Origin: Phaeobacter bryozoorum
GTDB lineage: Bacteria; Pseudomonadota; Alphaproteobacteria; Rhodobacterales; Rhodobacteraceae
Length of the DNA: 64,000 nucleotides
Assembly (NCBI RefSeq): GCF_041893525.1
Contig: NZ_CP169068.1
Strand: one strand, 5' to 3'
Part shown: positions 25,601 through 33,990 of the stretch, in pieces
Layout: each line of letters opens with the position of its first letter
How positions within the stretch are numbered: the first letter of the stretch is position 1
Translations under genes and position numbers: made by a program
Notes under the pieces: model-generated
Database searches by the model: none
What the model saw: only the letters and a program-made list of their open reading frames with translations
What the model was told of the DNA's origin: nothing

Positions 25601-25625
25601 TCCCGGAACTCTGCGTGCCTGTCAT
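22617..25625 (-). CDS. Suv3-like superfamily 2 RNA/DNA helicase
   Basis: The 1002-residue protein carries the helicase motifs of the Suv3 branch: Walker A in VLGPTNTGKTHYAIERM, DEIQ in FLAVDEIQLC, SAT-equivalent GADTM, and motif VI QIAGRAGRGM. In mitochondria Suv3 works with an exonuclease in RNA decay; the bacterial homologues of Alphaproteobacteria have no firmly assigned role. After the helicase core (about 1-480) lie a helical region and a long Ala/Thr/Val/Asp-rich acidic linker (about 790-910). The end is a Gly/Arg/Lys-rich tail (GGHRGGGRRGQ, GKGKPRGGKPGR) likely to bind nucleic acid. The S4 gene follows with a gap of about 20 bases. Confidence 0.9.
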   Translation of the reverse strand: MTGTQSSGSDRVLAVLGPTNTGKTHYAIERMLGHRTGVMGFPLRLLAREVYDKVVAARGPSVVALITGEERIVPPRAQYWICTVEAMPEGMGCDFLAVDEIQLCADPERGHVFTDRLLRARGTHETLFLGADTMRGPIAALVPGVQFMRRERLSDLVYAGSKKLSRMPARTAIVGFSIDNVYAIAELLRRQKGGAAVVMGALSPRTRNAQVELYQNGEVDYLVATDAIGMGLNLDIDHVAFSSLSKFDGRRMRQLAPNELAQIAGRAGRGMSHGSFGVTGDAPPLEDGVAQAIMEHRFTPLKKLNWRSSALQFGTVEALIRSLESAPDDQNLIRAREADDLIALKSLSQQDEILARTTNAPSVRLLWDICRIPDFRGISQSEHSGLLGVLFQYLHDSGVVPDDWLARQVKRIDRVDGDIDALSKRLAFIRTWTYVAQRNGWVRDESHWRGETRAVEDRLSDALHERLTQRFVDRRTSVLLRRLKQKEALLAEVNDKGEVTVEGEFVGRLEGFRFSPDKGAQGAEAKALKSASLQALAPHFHLRADRFYNAPDTEIDFTDQGGLMWGEYAVGKLVAGADPLNPRIEVFVDDTAGPDVAQKVERRLQHFISRKINALFEPLLNLQRDEELTGLARGFAFRMVEGLGLLPRGSVAQEVKDLDQDARGALRKHGIRFGQFTIFMPLLLKPAPTRLRLVLWALSEGLGEFPDAPPAGLVTVPVIKDAPQGYDTMCGYRNAGERMIRIDMLERLADMLRAEDSRGGFEAKADMLSITGMTLEQFADLMQGLGYQADKGERIKAKAVDTVVTETSTPDADIPVMDAAQQVENTPAAAPDETDTAAVTETVTADADAPADVPGDVAAIEDAGVAPVAETMADPAAVDPIPETAEIETPVGEAADANVDELEMEVFYTFTWGRARKTGGHRGGGRRGQDAGESGAKRGGDAARGKGKPRGGKPGRDGKPGKKGGRQDQGSKTYSARPPKKEKQIDPDNPFAAALMGLKQSD

Positions 25626-25666
25626 GATATTGCCCTCAACGCCCGAACCGAGCTCAACTGTCAGCC

Positions 25667-26236
25667 CTAAAGCTCTTTGCCCTCGACTTCGGTCTTCAGC
25701 CGGTCGAGCGCGCTGGTTATCGCCTCGTGGTGCGGATGTATAGCCTGCGCCCTTTTATAGGCCTCATAGGCGTTTTGCGGGTCATTGAACTGTTCGAACA
25801 TCGCCCCCAGCGCAAAAATCGCATTGTAGTCGTTGGGGTTCAGCATCAGCGTCTGCTCCAGATCGGCCACGGCAGGGCCATAGAGGCCCGCGGTGAAATA
25901 CGCCCGTGCCCGCTCGTACCAGCCCATGGAAAATCCTGGCGCATGATCGGTCAGCGCAGTCAGATGCTCGATGGCAATCCGGGTATCGCCGCGGTCCAGC
26001 GCGTCCTTGCCACGTTTCAAAAGCAGGTCCATCGCAGGCGAGCCGCTACTGTTCCAGAGCGCCTGCAGGGATCTGTCCAGACCGATGGCTTCCTGCGGGT
26101 CGGCATCGGACAAAGCGGCCAGCAGGTCCGCCTCGCCCTGAACCTCCTGAGCGTGACCTTGCAAAGGCACGGAAAACAGGACTGTCAAAGACGTTGCCGC
26201 CACGATAGCTTTGAGATTGGAGAATTTTGCAACCAT
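25667..26236 (-). CDS. Periplasmic TPR repeat protein
   Basis: The 189-residue protein begins with a signal peptide (MVAKFSNLKAIVAATSLTVL, cleavage probably after GHA). Three TPR-like units follow from about residue 75: GDTRIAIEHLTALTDHAPGF, AYFTAGLYGPAVADLEQTLM and MFEQFNDPQNAYEAYKRAQA. It is likely a scaffold for protein contacts in the periplasm; no partner is evident. It is divergent from the SCP2 gene with a gap of about 95 bases. Confidence 0.85.
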   Translation of the reverse strand: MVAKFSNLKAIVAATSLTVLFSVPLQGHAQEVQGEADLLAALSDADPQEAIGLDRSLQALWNSSGSPAMDLLLKRGKDALDRGDTRIAIEHLTALTDHAPGFSMGWYERARAYFTAGLYGPAVADLEQTLMLNPNDYNAIFALGAMFEQFNDPQNAYEAYKRAQAIHPHHEAITSALDRLKTEVEGKEL

Positions 26237-26333
26237 GATGGGTTAAGTGTAACCGCGCAGCCTGCGTTTTCCAGAGTGGGAAGGACATCCTTCACATAAA
26301 TTTGCAGGCTGCGGACCAAAATGAGGACTGAAC

Positions 26334-26621
26334 ATGAGCGAAACGCTGACCCAAGCAGCAGAAACGCTGAACGCAAAGATGGATGGTGGCTTTGACGGCT
26401 CCGCCAAATTCGACATCACCGGCATGGGCACCATCATGCTGGATCAGAACGGGGCCCGCGTCGCCGACGAAGAGGCAGAGGTCACCATGACCGCCGACGC
26501 AGAGACGTTTCAGTCCATCATCGAGGGTGAACTGAACCCGACCACGGCATTCATGAGCGGCAAGCTGACCATCGACGGTGACATGGGCACCGCGATGAAA
26601 CTGGCATCGGCGATGGCCTGA
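26334..26621 (+). CDS. SCP2 sterol-binding domain protein
   Basis: The 95-residue product is a lone SCP2 domain: KFDITGMGTIMLDQNGARV, AEVTMTADAETFQSIIEGEL, MSGKLTIDGDMGTAMKLAS. Such proteins bind lipids or acyl chains in a hydrophobic tunnel. Its stop TGA overlaps the ATG of the next gene, a lipase-like hydrolase, in a TGATG junction. Co-translation with a lipid hydrolase suggests a role in lipid handling, which is inference. Confidence 0.9.
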   Translation: MSETLTQAAETLNAKMDGGFDGSAKFDITGMGTIMLDQNGARVADEEAEVTMTADAETFQSIIEGELNPTTAFMSGKLTIDGDMGTAMKLASAMA

Positions 26622-27583
26622 TGGACGCGCGCCCGATGGATCTGACCCCCGCTCCCTTCTTTGCCGATATCGCGCGAGGACCAGACGGCGGGCAGGCCCA
26701 TTGGGTGAGCACCAGCGATGGCCTGCGCATCCGCGTGGGCCATTGGCGCCCTGCGGGCGCTGAGAAGGGCACGTTACTGCTGTTTCCCGGGCGCACCGAA
26801 TATATCGAAAAATACGGAGGAGCTGCCCAGGATCTGGCAAGCCGAGGCTATGCAACGCTGGCAATCGACTGGCGCGGCCAGGGGCTGGCGGACAGGATGC
26901 TGCCGGAGCGGCTTCTGGGTCACGTCGTCGCCTTTCGCGATTTTCAGAAAGACGTCCAGGCGGCGGTTGAGCTGGCCGATCGGCTCGCTCTGCCGAAACC
27001 ATGGTTCGTCCTCGGCCATTCTATGGGCGGCGCCATCGGTCTGCGCGCAGTCATGGAAGGGCTTCCGGTCAAAGCCTGCATTTTTTCCGCGCCGATGTGG
27101 GGAATTCAGATCCCGCCCGCGCTGCGGCCCGTGGCGCGGCTGCTCAGTTCTATGGGTGACCGGTTCGGCATCGGCGCAATGCGGACCCCGACGACAACCC
27201 TAGCCCCATATGTGCAGGCCAGCCCGTTCGAGGGCAATTCGCTCACCAATGATCCTGAGATGTACCGCCTGATGCAGGATCAGCTTGCGGCACAGCCCGA
27301 TCTGTCGCTTGGCGGGCCGACCGTCCGATGGCTGGGCGAAAGCCTGCGAGAATGTGCAGCCCTTGCGAAAATGCCCTCACCCGCACTGCCCTGCATCACC
27401 TTCCTCGGCACACAGGAACAGATCGTCAATACGGCAGCCATTCATGACCGGATGGCGCGCTGGCCGGGGGGCGAACTGGATCTGGTCGAGGGCGCGCAGC
27501 ATGAGGTGATGATGGAAGGGGCTGAAACCCGCCGCGCCATTTTTGACAAGATCACCCGTTTGTTCGATCAATACGCAGACTAG
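26621..27583 (+). CDS. Lysophospholipase-like alpha/beta hydrolase
   Basis: This 320-residue serine hydrolase resembles PldB/monoacylglycerol lipase. The nucleophile elbow is GHSMGG (FVLGHSMGGAIGLRAVME near residue 130), and FPGRTEYIEKYGGAAQDLA near residue 52 forms the oxyanion region. The acid and histidine probably lie in GGELDLVEGAQHEVMMEG near the C-terminus. There is no signal peptide, so it should be cytoplasmic or peripheral to the membrane. It is translationally coupled to the SCP2 gene. The exact lipid substrate is unknown. Confidence 0.88.
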   Translation: MDARPMDLTPAPFFADIARGPDGGQAHWVSTSDGLRIRVGHWRPAGAEKGTLLLFPGRTEYIEKYGGAAQDLASRGYATLAIDWRGQGLADRMLPERLLGHVVAFRDFQKDVQAAVELADRLALPKPWFVLGHSMGGAIGLRAVMEGLPVKACIFSAPMWGIQIPPALRPVARLLSSMGDRFGIGAMRTPTTTLAPYVQASPFEGNSLTNDPEMYRLMQDQLAAQPDLSLGGPTVRWLGESLRECAALAKMPSPALPCITFLGTQEQIVNTAAIHDRMARWPGGELDLVEGAQHEVMMEGAETRRAIFDKITRLFDQYAD

Positions 27584-27748
27584 GTTCACCCCGGACAGGC
27601 TGACGCGATCAGAGTTCTTAAAATATCGCGCGCAGTGTGCCCCCCTGCCCGGCCAATAAATCGCCGCCCGACGCGGGCCGCTTGCTTGTGATCCCCAGCC
27701 CTCGCGCTTAGATGTCGGAGAAGACACACAACAGCCCGAGGTGCCCTG

Positions 27749-29593
27749 ATGTTCAACGCTCCCTTCCTTGACCGCGACCTGATGCGAGACGCCAACGCCA
27801 ATGATGCGGGCGGTGCCGGGCCGGATGGGCTGGGCAATCTGCCTGAATGGGATCTGAGCGACCTCTACACCTCTGAGGATGCGGCAGAGCTGGATCGCGA
27901 CCTCAACTGGCTGGAGAAAGAATGCGCCAGTTTCGCCAGTGACTACGAAGGCAAACTGGCCGATCTGGATGCCGACGGTCTGCTGGCCTGCGTCGTGCGC
28001 AACGAGAAGATCAACGCCATCGCCGGGCGGATCATGTCCTTTGCTGGTCTGCGCTATTATCAGCTGACCACCGATGCCGACCGCGCCAAATTCATGTCCG
28101 ACATGCAGGAGAAGGTAACGATCTTCACCACGCCGCTGGTGTTCTTCTCGCTTGAAATCAACCGGATTGAAGACGCGGCACTGGAGGCCCATTTCGCCGC
28201 CAACAGCGATCTCGCCCGCTACAAACCGATTTTTGACCGTATTCGCGCGATGAAGCCTTATCAGCTGTCTGACGAGCTGGAGAAATTCCTGCATGATCTG
28301 GGCGTTGTAGGCGACGCCTGGGAGCGGCTTTTTGACGAAACGATTGCCGGCCTCACCTTCACCGTTGACGGCGAAGAGTTGAACATCGAAGGCACGCTGA
28401 ACCTGTTGACCGAACAAGACCGCACCAAGCGGGAAGCCGCGGCGCGCGAACTTGCCCGGGTTTTCTCCGACAACATCAAGATCTTTGCCCGTGTCCACAA
28501 CACCCAGGCCAAGGAAAAGGAAATCCTGGACCGCTGGCGCGGGATGCCCTCTCCGCAGATGGGACGCCATCTCTCCAACCACGTCGAGCCGGAGGTCGTC
28601 GAGGCCCTGCGCGAAGCTGTGGTGGCCGCCTACCCCAAGCTGTCGCATCGCTATTACGAGCTGAAGCGCAAATGGCTGGGGCTGGACCGGATGCAGGTCT
28701 GGGACCGCAATGCGCCGCTGCCAATGGAGACCTCCCGCACCGTCAAATGGGAGGAGGCACGCAAGATGGTGATGGATGCCTATAGCGCTTTTGATCCGCG
28801 CATGGGCGATCTGGCAGAGCCGTTCTTTGACAAGGGCTGGATCGACGCCGCCGTGAAACCGGGCAAGGCGCCGGGGGCATTTGCTCACCCGACCGTCACC
28901 GATGTGCACCCCTATGTGATGCTGAACTACCTCGGCAAACCGCGCGATGTGATGACGCTCGCGCATGAGCTGGGCCACGGCGTGCATCAGGTACTTGCAG
29001 CCGAGCAGGGCGAAATGCTGTCGTCAACGCCGCTGACGCTGGCGGAAACCGCATCTGTATTCGGCGAGATGCTGACCTTCCGCAAGATGCTGGAAAACGC
29101 CAAGGACAAGAACGAGCGCAAGATCCTCTTGGCAGGCAAGGTCGAGGACATGATCAACACGGTCGTGCGCCAGATCGCGTTCTATGACTTTGAATGCAAA
29201 TTGCATGCCGCCCGCGCCGAAGGCGAGCTGACCCCTGATGACATCAACGCGCTGTGGATGTCGGTACAGGCCGAGAGCCTTGGTGAAGCCTTTGATTTCA
29301 TGGAAGGCTACGAGACCTTCTGGACCTATGTACCGCATTTTGTCCACTCCCCCTTCTACGTCTACGCCTATGCTTTTGGCGACGGGCTGGTGAACGCGCT
29401 CTACTCCGTCTACGCCGAGGGGGCCGAAGGGTTCGAGGACAAGTATTTCGACATGCTGAAGGCAGGCGGCTCCAAACACCACAAGGAACTTTTGGCGCCC
29501 TTTGGCCTGGATGCCTCTGATCCCACCTTCTGGGACAAGGGCCTAAGCATGATCTCCGAGATGATCGATGAGCTGGAAGCGATGGAGGGGTGA
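27749..29593 (+). CDS. pepF: Oligoendopeptidase F, M3 family
   Basis: The 614-residue zinc peptidase cleaves short peptides in the cytoplasm. The HExxH motif is HELGH (His406-Glu407, in LAHELGHGVHQVLA), with the third zinc ligand Glu in TPLTLAETASVFGEML about 25 residues later. HFVHSPFYVYAYAFGDGLV near residue 530 holds the conserved substrate-binding His and Tyr residues. Length and motif order match PepF of the M3B type. The GNAT pseudogene starts just inside its stop (29590), suggesting a former operon. Confidence 0.94.
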   Translation: MFNAPFLDRDLMRDANANDAGGAGPDGLGNLPEWDLSDLYTSEDAAELDRDLNWLEKECASFASDYEGKLADLDADGLLACVVRNEKINAIAGRIMSFAGLRYYQLTTDADRAKFMSDMQEKVTIFTTPLVFFSLEINRIEDAALEAHFAANSDLARYKPIFDRIRAMKPYQLSDELEKFLHDLGVVGDAWERLFDETIAGLTFTVDGEELNIEGTLNLLTEQDRTKREAAARELARVFSDNIKIFARVHNTQAKEKEILDRWRGMPSPQMGRHLSNHVEPEVVEALREAVVAAYPKLSHRYYELKRKWLGLDRMQVWDRNAPLPMETSRTVKWEEARKMVMDAYSAFDPRMGDLAEPFFDKGWIDAAVKPGKAPGAFAHPTVTDVHPYVMLNYLGKPRDVMTLAHELGHGVHQVLAAEQGEMLSSTPLTLAETASVFGEMLTFRKMLENAKDKNERKILLAGKVEDMINTVVRQIAFYDFECKLHAARAEGELTPDDINALWMSVQAESLGEAFDFMEGYETFWTYVPHFVHSPFYVYAYAFGDGLVNALYSVYAEGAEGFEDKYFDMLKAGGSKHHKELLAPFGLDASDPTFWDKGLSMISEMIDELEAMEG

Positions 29594-30070
29594 AGCCCAT
29601 TACCCTGCGCTCGGCGGCGCGCAGCGAGCTTGATTTGGTCGCCCATACAAGTGTGGAACCGGATCAGGTCCGCTTCTCTGGCACCTTGTCGCAGGCCTTT
29701 GAAGAAGACGAGGACGGCGTGGATTTTTACGCCATCCTCGACGGGCCCCGCGCGCTGGGGTTCTTGAAGATCGACCGCCTTTATCACGAAACCTATGATT
29801 TCGCCTCGGCAGATGAGCTGGGCCTGCGCGCGTTGATGATCGACCGCGGCGCGCAGGGTAAAGGTTATGCCCCCACAGCCGTCTCTGCTTTACAGAGCAA
29901 TCTGCCGACCCAGTAACCGGCCCGCCATGCGGTGGTGCTGACGGTGAATTTGCAAAACTCTCCGGCGGTTCGCTACTATCTGAAAGGCGGGTTTCAGGAC
30001 ACCGGCGGCATCTATCCCCATCGCCTTGCCGGCCCGGCACATCCTGCGGATGGCCCTACCGCGCGAATAA
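29590..30070 (+). pseudogene. GNAT acetyltransferase pseudogene (nonsense plus frameshift)
   Basis: The frame starts by overlapping the pepF stop and encodes a GNAT-like protein with the acetyl-CoA loop as RGAQGKGYAPTAVSAL. It hits TAA at 29914-29916 (after LPTQ) where a Tyr codon is expected. The same frame continues with ARHAVVLTVNLQNSPAVRYY and LKGGFQDTGGIYPHRLAGPA, a normal GNAT C-terminal half. Near 30040 the frame is lost again: shifting it there restores HILRMALPRE and a stop at 30068-30070. Two independent lesions argue for a genuine pseudogene rather than a sequencing error. Confidence 0.82.
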
Positions 30071-30202
30071 ACCATCATCAATCGCCGCCAGGTGGCGGTC
30101 ACCCCAGGCAGCAAAAGCCTTTACACTCCTGGAACCGCACTGTCGGATTTTCGGACAATTTATGGTATAGTTTCGCCGTTCACCAGTTTGAGGGGATGAG
30201 TA

Positions 30203-30664
30203 ATGTTTATTTTCAAAAAAATTTGTGTTTTGGCGATTGTGTCAGCCCTGGCAGCGACGCCGGTTTTCGCAGCGGGCCCTGACCGGAAAAACCGCGTAAG
30301 CGGACAAACGGTTGTCGAGCTTTATTCCGGCAAGACATGGATCTGGAGCAAAGGGGGCTCGTATTGGGCGCCTGACGGGAGCTTCCAAGCCGTTTGGGAA
30401 GACAGCGTTGGCTTGGGGAAATGGTACGCAACCTCAAAGGGCCAGCTGTGCTATGAGGCGCTCTGGTACAGCAGCGAAGGCGGGTCCGGGGATCAGAACA
30501 AAGAATGCTTCCGCCATGTAGCAGACAGCAAGGGCCAGCTGTGGAAGTACAGCGACAAGGACCAATCATGGTACAAGCCGACGAAGGAGTTCGCCGAACG
30601 CGTGAAGCCCGGGAACAAGATCTCGTCACAGGTCCGCAAGCTGCGCAAGAAATACGGCATCTGA
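30203..30664 (+). CDS. DUF995 domain secreted protein
   Basis: The 153-residue product opens with a signal peptide (MFIFKKICVLAIVSALAATP, cleavage probably after VFA). The mature part has the DUF995 pattern: LYSGKTWIWSKGGSYWAPDG, WYATSKGQLCYEALWYSS and a partner Cys in KECFRHVADSKGQLWKY. The two Cys residues could form a disulfide. It is likely periplasmic and its function is unknown. A TATAGT box about 35 bases upstream of the start may be part of its promoter. Confidence 0.85.
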   Translation: MFIFKKICVLAIVSALAATPVFAAGPDRKNRVSGQTVVELYSGKTWIWSKGGSYWAPDGSFQAVWEDSVGLGKWYATSKGQLCYEALWYSSEGGSGDQNKECFRHVADSKGQLWKYSDKDQSWYKPTKEFAERVKPGNKISSQVRKLRKKYGI

Positions 30665-30826
30665 CAGCCTCAGACAGCGAGCCGGACCGACTGAGTAGCG
30701 ACGGTTAGCAACGTATGCGAAACTGGTCCGCAGGATACCTGCACTGGAGACCTGCTCCCGGTAGACAAGTACGGTCAAGATTAACCGTCGAAGAGTGGCG
30801 CGCCGTAGCTGACGGCGCGCCACTGC

Positions 30827-31948
30827 TCACTGATGCGGGAAGTAATCTTCGCAGTCGCCGTCGCGGTAGACATCTGCCGTACAGCAGTGCAACCCGCCGC
30901 CAAAGGCATAGGCGTCGCGCAACTCGACCTCGACCACCTCCATGCCCAGCTTGTCCATCTGCTCGGCCTGATAGACCTCGGATTTCTCGACGCAGACGGT
31001 TTTCGGATCCAGCACCAGCACGTTCATCGACAGCCAGGTGGAGGAGTAGCACAGCGGCGGCGGGGTGTTGTGGGCAGGCTGTGCTGCGTCAACGATTTCC
31101 CAGCCGTTCTTGTTGAACATCTCGCGCTGCTCTTCCGGCAGACGGCGCTGCGGGTTGTTCAGGATCAGCCCCGGGCGCAGCGGTGTGAACGTTGCGTCGA
31201 TGTGGATCGGGTACGGGTCACCCGGGAAGTTAACCGTATGCACCCTGTGGTCGGGGAAGTGGCGGCGCAGCCACTCAATGCCCTTGAGGTTCGTTGTGAA
31301 GCCGTGCTGCACCACCAGATCCTTGCCAAAGCGCAACACGTCGGCGGCGTCAAACAGCGGCTCTTCCTCAGTGGTGACAAAGAATTTCTCCGCCGCCCAT
31401 TCCAGCCGCTTGGCCACGCCGATCTTGTCGCTGAGGTAATCCGGGTGGTAATCTGCGTCCGTGAGGCGCGGCTTGGGGGCGGCTTCGTGGCGAAACCTGG
31501 GGTCTTCTTCCCAGTACTTCTGCAATAGCGGGCGGTAGTTCAGGTATTCGAACCAGCGACAGCGGTAGGACATCGTCGCTTCCAGCATCTCATGGCCGAC
31601 GGTCAGCAGCACATCGCGCGGCGGCATGCAGCCGAACTGGCTGTCGGTGTGGAAGTCCGGGGTCGTGACGGGCTGGGAATGATCGATGGAAACCGGGCGG
31701 TCCACCCGGATGCCGCGGCCGCGCAGCTGGCTGGCAAAATTGTCCAGCAGTTCGTTGGCGCGATCGATGGTCTCCTGCGGGCGGCGGCCCCACTGGCCGC
31801 GCATGTCGCTGTCTTCCGGCACCTTGGCATCCAGCGCGGGTTCTTCCGGCGGGATGTGGCAATCATCGGCACGGCCCACGATCACATGGCGCAGCGTGTC
31901 CCATTCATTCCAGCTTTTGACTTCGGTTTTTTCCGGCGACCAGGCCAT
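30827..31948 (-). CDS. Glycine amidinotransferase-like protein
   Basis: The 373-residue protein belongs to the amidinotransferase family, which transfers the guanidino group from arginine to an amine such as glycine. The family triad is visible: Asp in EPLFDAADVLRFGKD, His in GDPYPIHIDATFTPL and Cys in FGGGLHCCTADVYRDGD near the C-terminus. The N-terminal SWNEWDTLRHVIVGRADD is also typical. Whether the acceptor is glycine, another amino acid or an inosamine cannot be told from sequence alone. The gene stands alone on its strand. The neighbouring DksA-type gene is about 200 bases away. Confidence 0.9.
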   Translation of the reverse strand: MAWSPEKTEVKSWNEWDTLRHVIVGRADDCHIPPEEPALDAKVPEDSDMRGQWGRRPQETIDRANELLDNFASQLRGRGIRVDRPVSIDHSQPVTTPDFHTDSQFGCMPPRDVLLTVGHEMLEATMSYRCRWFEYLNYRPLLQKYWEEDPRFRHEAAPKPRLTDADYHPDYLSDKIGVAKRLEWAAEKFFVTTEEEPLFDAADVLRFGKDLVVQHGFTTNLKGIEWLRRHFPDHRVHTVNFPGDPYPIHIDATFTPLRPGLILNNPQRRLPEEQREMFNKNGWEIVDAAQPAHNTPPPLCYSSTWLSMNVLVLDPKTVCVEKSEVYQAEQMDKLGMEVVEVELRDAYAFGGGLHCCTADVYRDGDCEDYFPHQ

Positions 31949-32149
31949 GGATGCCTCCCTTGATCTCGGGAGGTAAAGGCGGGGCCTTCAATCTCCCGAT
32001 TGAAAGTCCCGGCGTACAGGAGCGTTGTTTTGGGCCAGAGCAGTCTGCCTGCGGCGACGCCATCGCCTGTGAGCCCGGCTCGGGATATAGCATCCGCAGA
32101 TGGCGCGGGGAAGATACTTCGGCGCGATCAAGCCGACGAAAGGACCATG

Positions 32150-32419
32150 TTACTTCAGCTGGCTGTCCTTGGAGCCGCGCCGATTGATTCCGCCACGCGC
32201 CTGCTGGGCGCCGTCGCGTTCCTGCTGACACTCGATACAGAGTTTGACGCCAGGGATCGCCTTACGCCGCGGTTCGGGGATCGGCTCCTCGCAATCGGCG
32301 CAATGTGTCAGGCTTTCACCGACCGGAGCGCGCCTCGACCTGAGACGCGCCAGCTCGTCACTGATTGACGCTTCGATCTGTTCACTCACCGCACCATCGC
32401 GGGTCCATCCTCCGGCCAT
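32150..32419 (-). CDS. DksA/TraR-type C4 zinc finger protein
   Basis: The 89-residue protein has four Cys ligands in the pattern CADCEEPIPEPRRKAIPG followed by LCIECQ. It lacks the long coiled coil of full DksA, so it is of the short TraR/YbiI type that binds in the RNA polymerase secondary channel. The ATG at 32419 (MAGGWTRDG) fits the family; the longer frame from 32467 is less likely. Ends basic and Gln-rich. It is divergent from the glutathione S-transferase gene. Confidence 0.9.
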   Translation of the reverse strand: MAGGWTRDGAVSEQIEASISDELARLRSRRAPVGESLTHCADCEEPIPEPRRKAIPGVKLCIECQQERDGAQQARGGINRRGSKDSQLK

Positions 32420-32581
32420 GCTGTTTCTCCTCCTGTCCTGCGATTTACTGGTTTCGACCTGCTGCACCCCTGGCTGCGAAACGCCCTCCTCACCGCTCGG
32501 GTTCCGGTATCCGCCGGATCGCAGTCTACAATGCGGGCGCTTTATCGGGAACGAAATCGCGATCCGGGCTGTTGAGTATTC

Positions 32582-32607
32582 GACGACGGCACCGATGCCG
32601 TCTTTCT
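32582..32607 (+). terminator. Terminator-like hairpin upstream of the GST gene
   Basis: GACGGC and GCCGTC form a six-pair stem with a six-base loop, followed by TTTCTTTT. No plus-strand gene precedes it, so it may be a leader attenuator of the glutathione S-transferase gene or a leftover. Confidence 0.4.
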
Positions 32608-32685
32608 TTTGTGACCGCGCATCACTGGCATGACAAGTATCTGAGCCGAGCGCGGAATTGACCGACTCTGAAGGAGACGCCGCTC

Positions 32686-33300
32686 ATGCTGAAGATCCAC
32701 TGCCTCGCCTACTCCCGCGCAATTCGCCTGATCTGGCTGATGGAAGACCTCGGGCAACCCTATGATGTCACAACCTACGACCGCACGGATAACTTCAGGG
32801 CGCCTGAAAGCCTTGCCAAGATTCATCCGCTCGGCAAATCGCCTGTTATTGAGGACGCCGACATGAAGATAGCGGAATCGGCGACCTGCCTGCGGTATCT
32901 TTCTGATCGCTATGGTGACAGCCGCCATCAACCAGCTCCGGGGACAGCAGACGCATTGCGCCACGACGAGCTGCTCGACTACGTCGAGAGCTCCTTTGCC
33001 GAGGTTGCGATGGGCGTGCTCCTACCGGCCCTGAAGGGAGAGGATTTTGGAGATGAGGCCAAGAAAGCTCTGGACCTGCATCTGGACTACATCGCCCAGC
33101 AGCTTCCTGAAACGGGTTTGCTGTTTGGCGATCAGGCCGCGCTCGCCGATATCCAGTTCTCGTACATCCTCGCCAATCTGGCGGCGATTGGCGCGCTGAA
33201 GGATGCGCCGCGCGTCGCGCGCTACTGGACCGATCTGCAGGCACAGGATGGCTACAAGGCCGCAGTGGCGAAGGTGGGACCGATGGCCCCGTCGTTCTGA
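32686..33300 (+). CDS. Glutathione S-transferase family protein
   Basis: The 204-residue product has an N-terminal thioredoxin-like domain (LKIHCLAYSRAIRLIWLMED, with SR as the likely glutathione-activating region, then KSPVIEDADMKIAESATCLR, the cis-Pro loop and ES glutathione contacts) and an all-helical C-terminal domain (GDQAALADIQFSYILANLAA). It probably conjugates glutathione to electrophiles or acts as a peroxidase. An AAGGAG site precedes the ATG. The NAD(P)-binding gene follows after about 60 bases in the same direction. Confidence 0.92.
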   Translation: MLKIHCLAYSRAIRLIWLMEDLGQPYDVTTYDRTDNFRAPESLAKIHPLGKSPVIEDADMKIAESATCLRYLSDRYGDSRHQPAPGTADALRHDELLDYVESSFAEVAMGVLLPALKGEDFGDEAKKALDLHLDYIAQQLPETGLLFGDQAALADIQFSYILANLAAIGALKDAPRVARYWTDLQAQDGYKAAVAKVGPMAPSF

Positions 33301-33362
33301 CCCGTGGCCCCGCTGTGTCCCCCCAATTGTCCCAATCCCATTATCGAAATGAGGAGACCGTT

Positions 33363-33959
33363 ATGAAAGTTCTTGTCGCAGGTGCTACTGGCAATACAGG
33401 CCGCCGGGTGGTGGAAAAACTTCAGCGCCTGGGCCATCAGCCCATCGCATTGATCCGGGAGGGGTCGGATACCAGCACGCTTCCACCCGGGACTGGCACG
33501 CGGCGCGGCGACCTTACCGACCTGCCTACGGATGTCTGCGAGGGGTGCGACGGTGTGATCTTTGCAGCAGGATCTGGCGGCGACACCTCTCGCGAAATGA
33601 CGGACAAGGTTGATCGTGATGGCGCGAAGGCGCTTGTGGATCTTGCAAAATCATCGGGCGTGGCCCGGTTTGTCATGCTTAGTTCGATAGGAGCCGGCGA
33701 TCCCGATCCCAAAAGCGAACTTGCCCATTACCTGCAGGCCAAACACGACGCGGATGTTTATCTGGAACAGTCGGGACTGGACTACGCGATCCTGCGCCCA
33801 GTACGTCTGACTGATGGCGACGGCAGCGGAGACCTGCTGTTCGGCGAGCAGGTCGATCCCGAAGGCGTCGCCGCACGAGGCGATGTCGCCGCAACCCTCG
33901 CAGATGCCGTCAGCAACCCGGCATGGTCGGGAAAAACAAAGCGGATGCAGTCACTGTAG
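33363..33959 (+). CDS. NAD(P)-binding Rossmann protein (atypical SDR, NmrA/YwnB-like)
   Basis: The 198-residue protein has the GATGNTGRRVVEKL nucleotide-binding loop at its start, GVIFAAGSGG after the third strand, and YAILRPVRLTDGDGSG near the C-terminus, as in atypical short-chain dehydrogenases of the NAD(P)H-binding type. There is no classical YxxxK, which is normal for this subgroup. The ATG at 33363 follows GAGGAGACC. It probably forms an operon with the GST gene, which suggests a stress-related role; substrate unknown. Confidence 0.9.
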   Translation: MKVLVAGATGNTGRRVVEKLQRLGHQPIALIREGSDTSTLPPGTGTRRGDLTDLPTDVCEGCDGVIFAAGSGGDTSREMTDKVDRDGAKALVDLAKSSGVARFVMLSSIGAGDPDPKSELAHYLQAKHDADVYLEQSGLDYAILRPVRLTDGDGSGDLLFGEQVDPEGVAARGDVAATLADAVSNPAWSGKTKRMQSL

Positions 33960-33990
33960 CCGCGGACCATCGCTGACAGCCCTCCTGCTT

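Noticed and set aside
27377..28987. A 536-codon minus-strand open frame opposite the lysophospholipase and pepF genes
   Set aside because: It spans two well-supported genes and an intergenic gap on the other strand and has no motif of its own.
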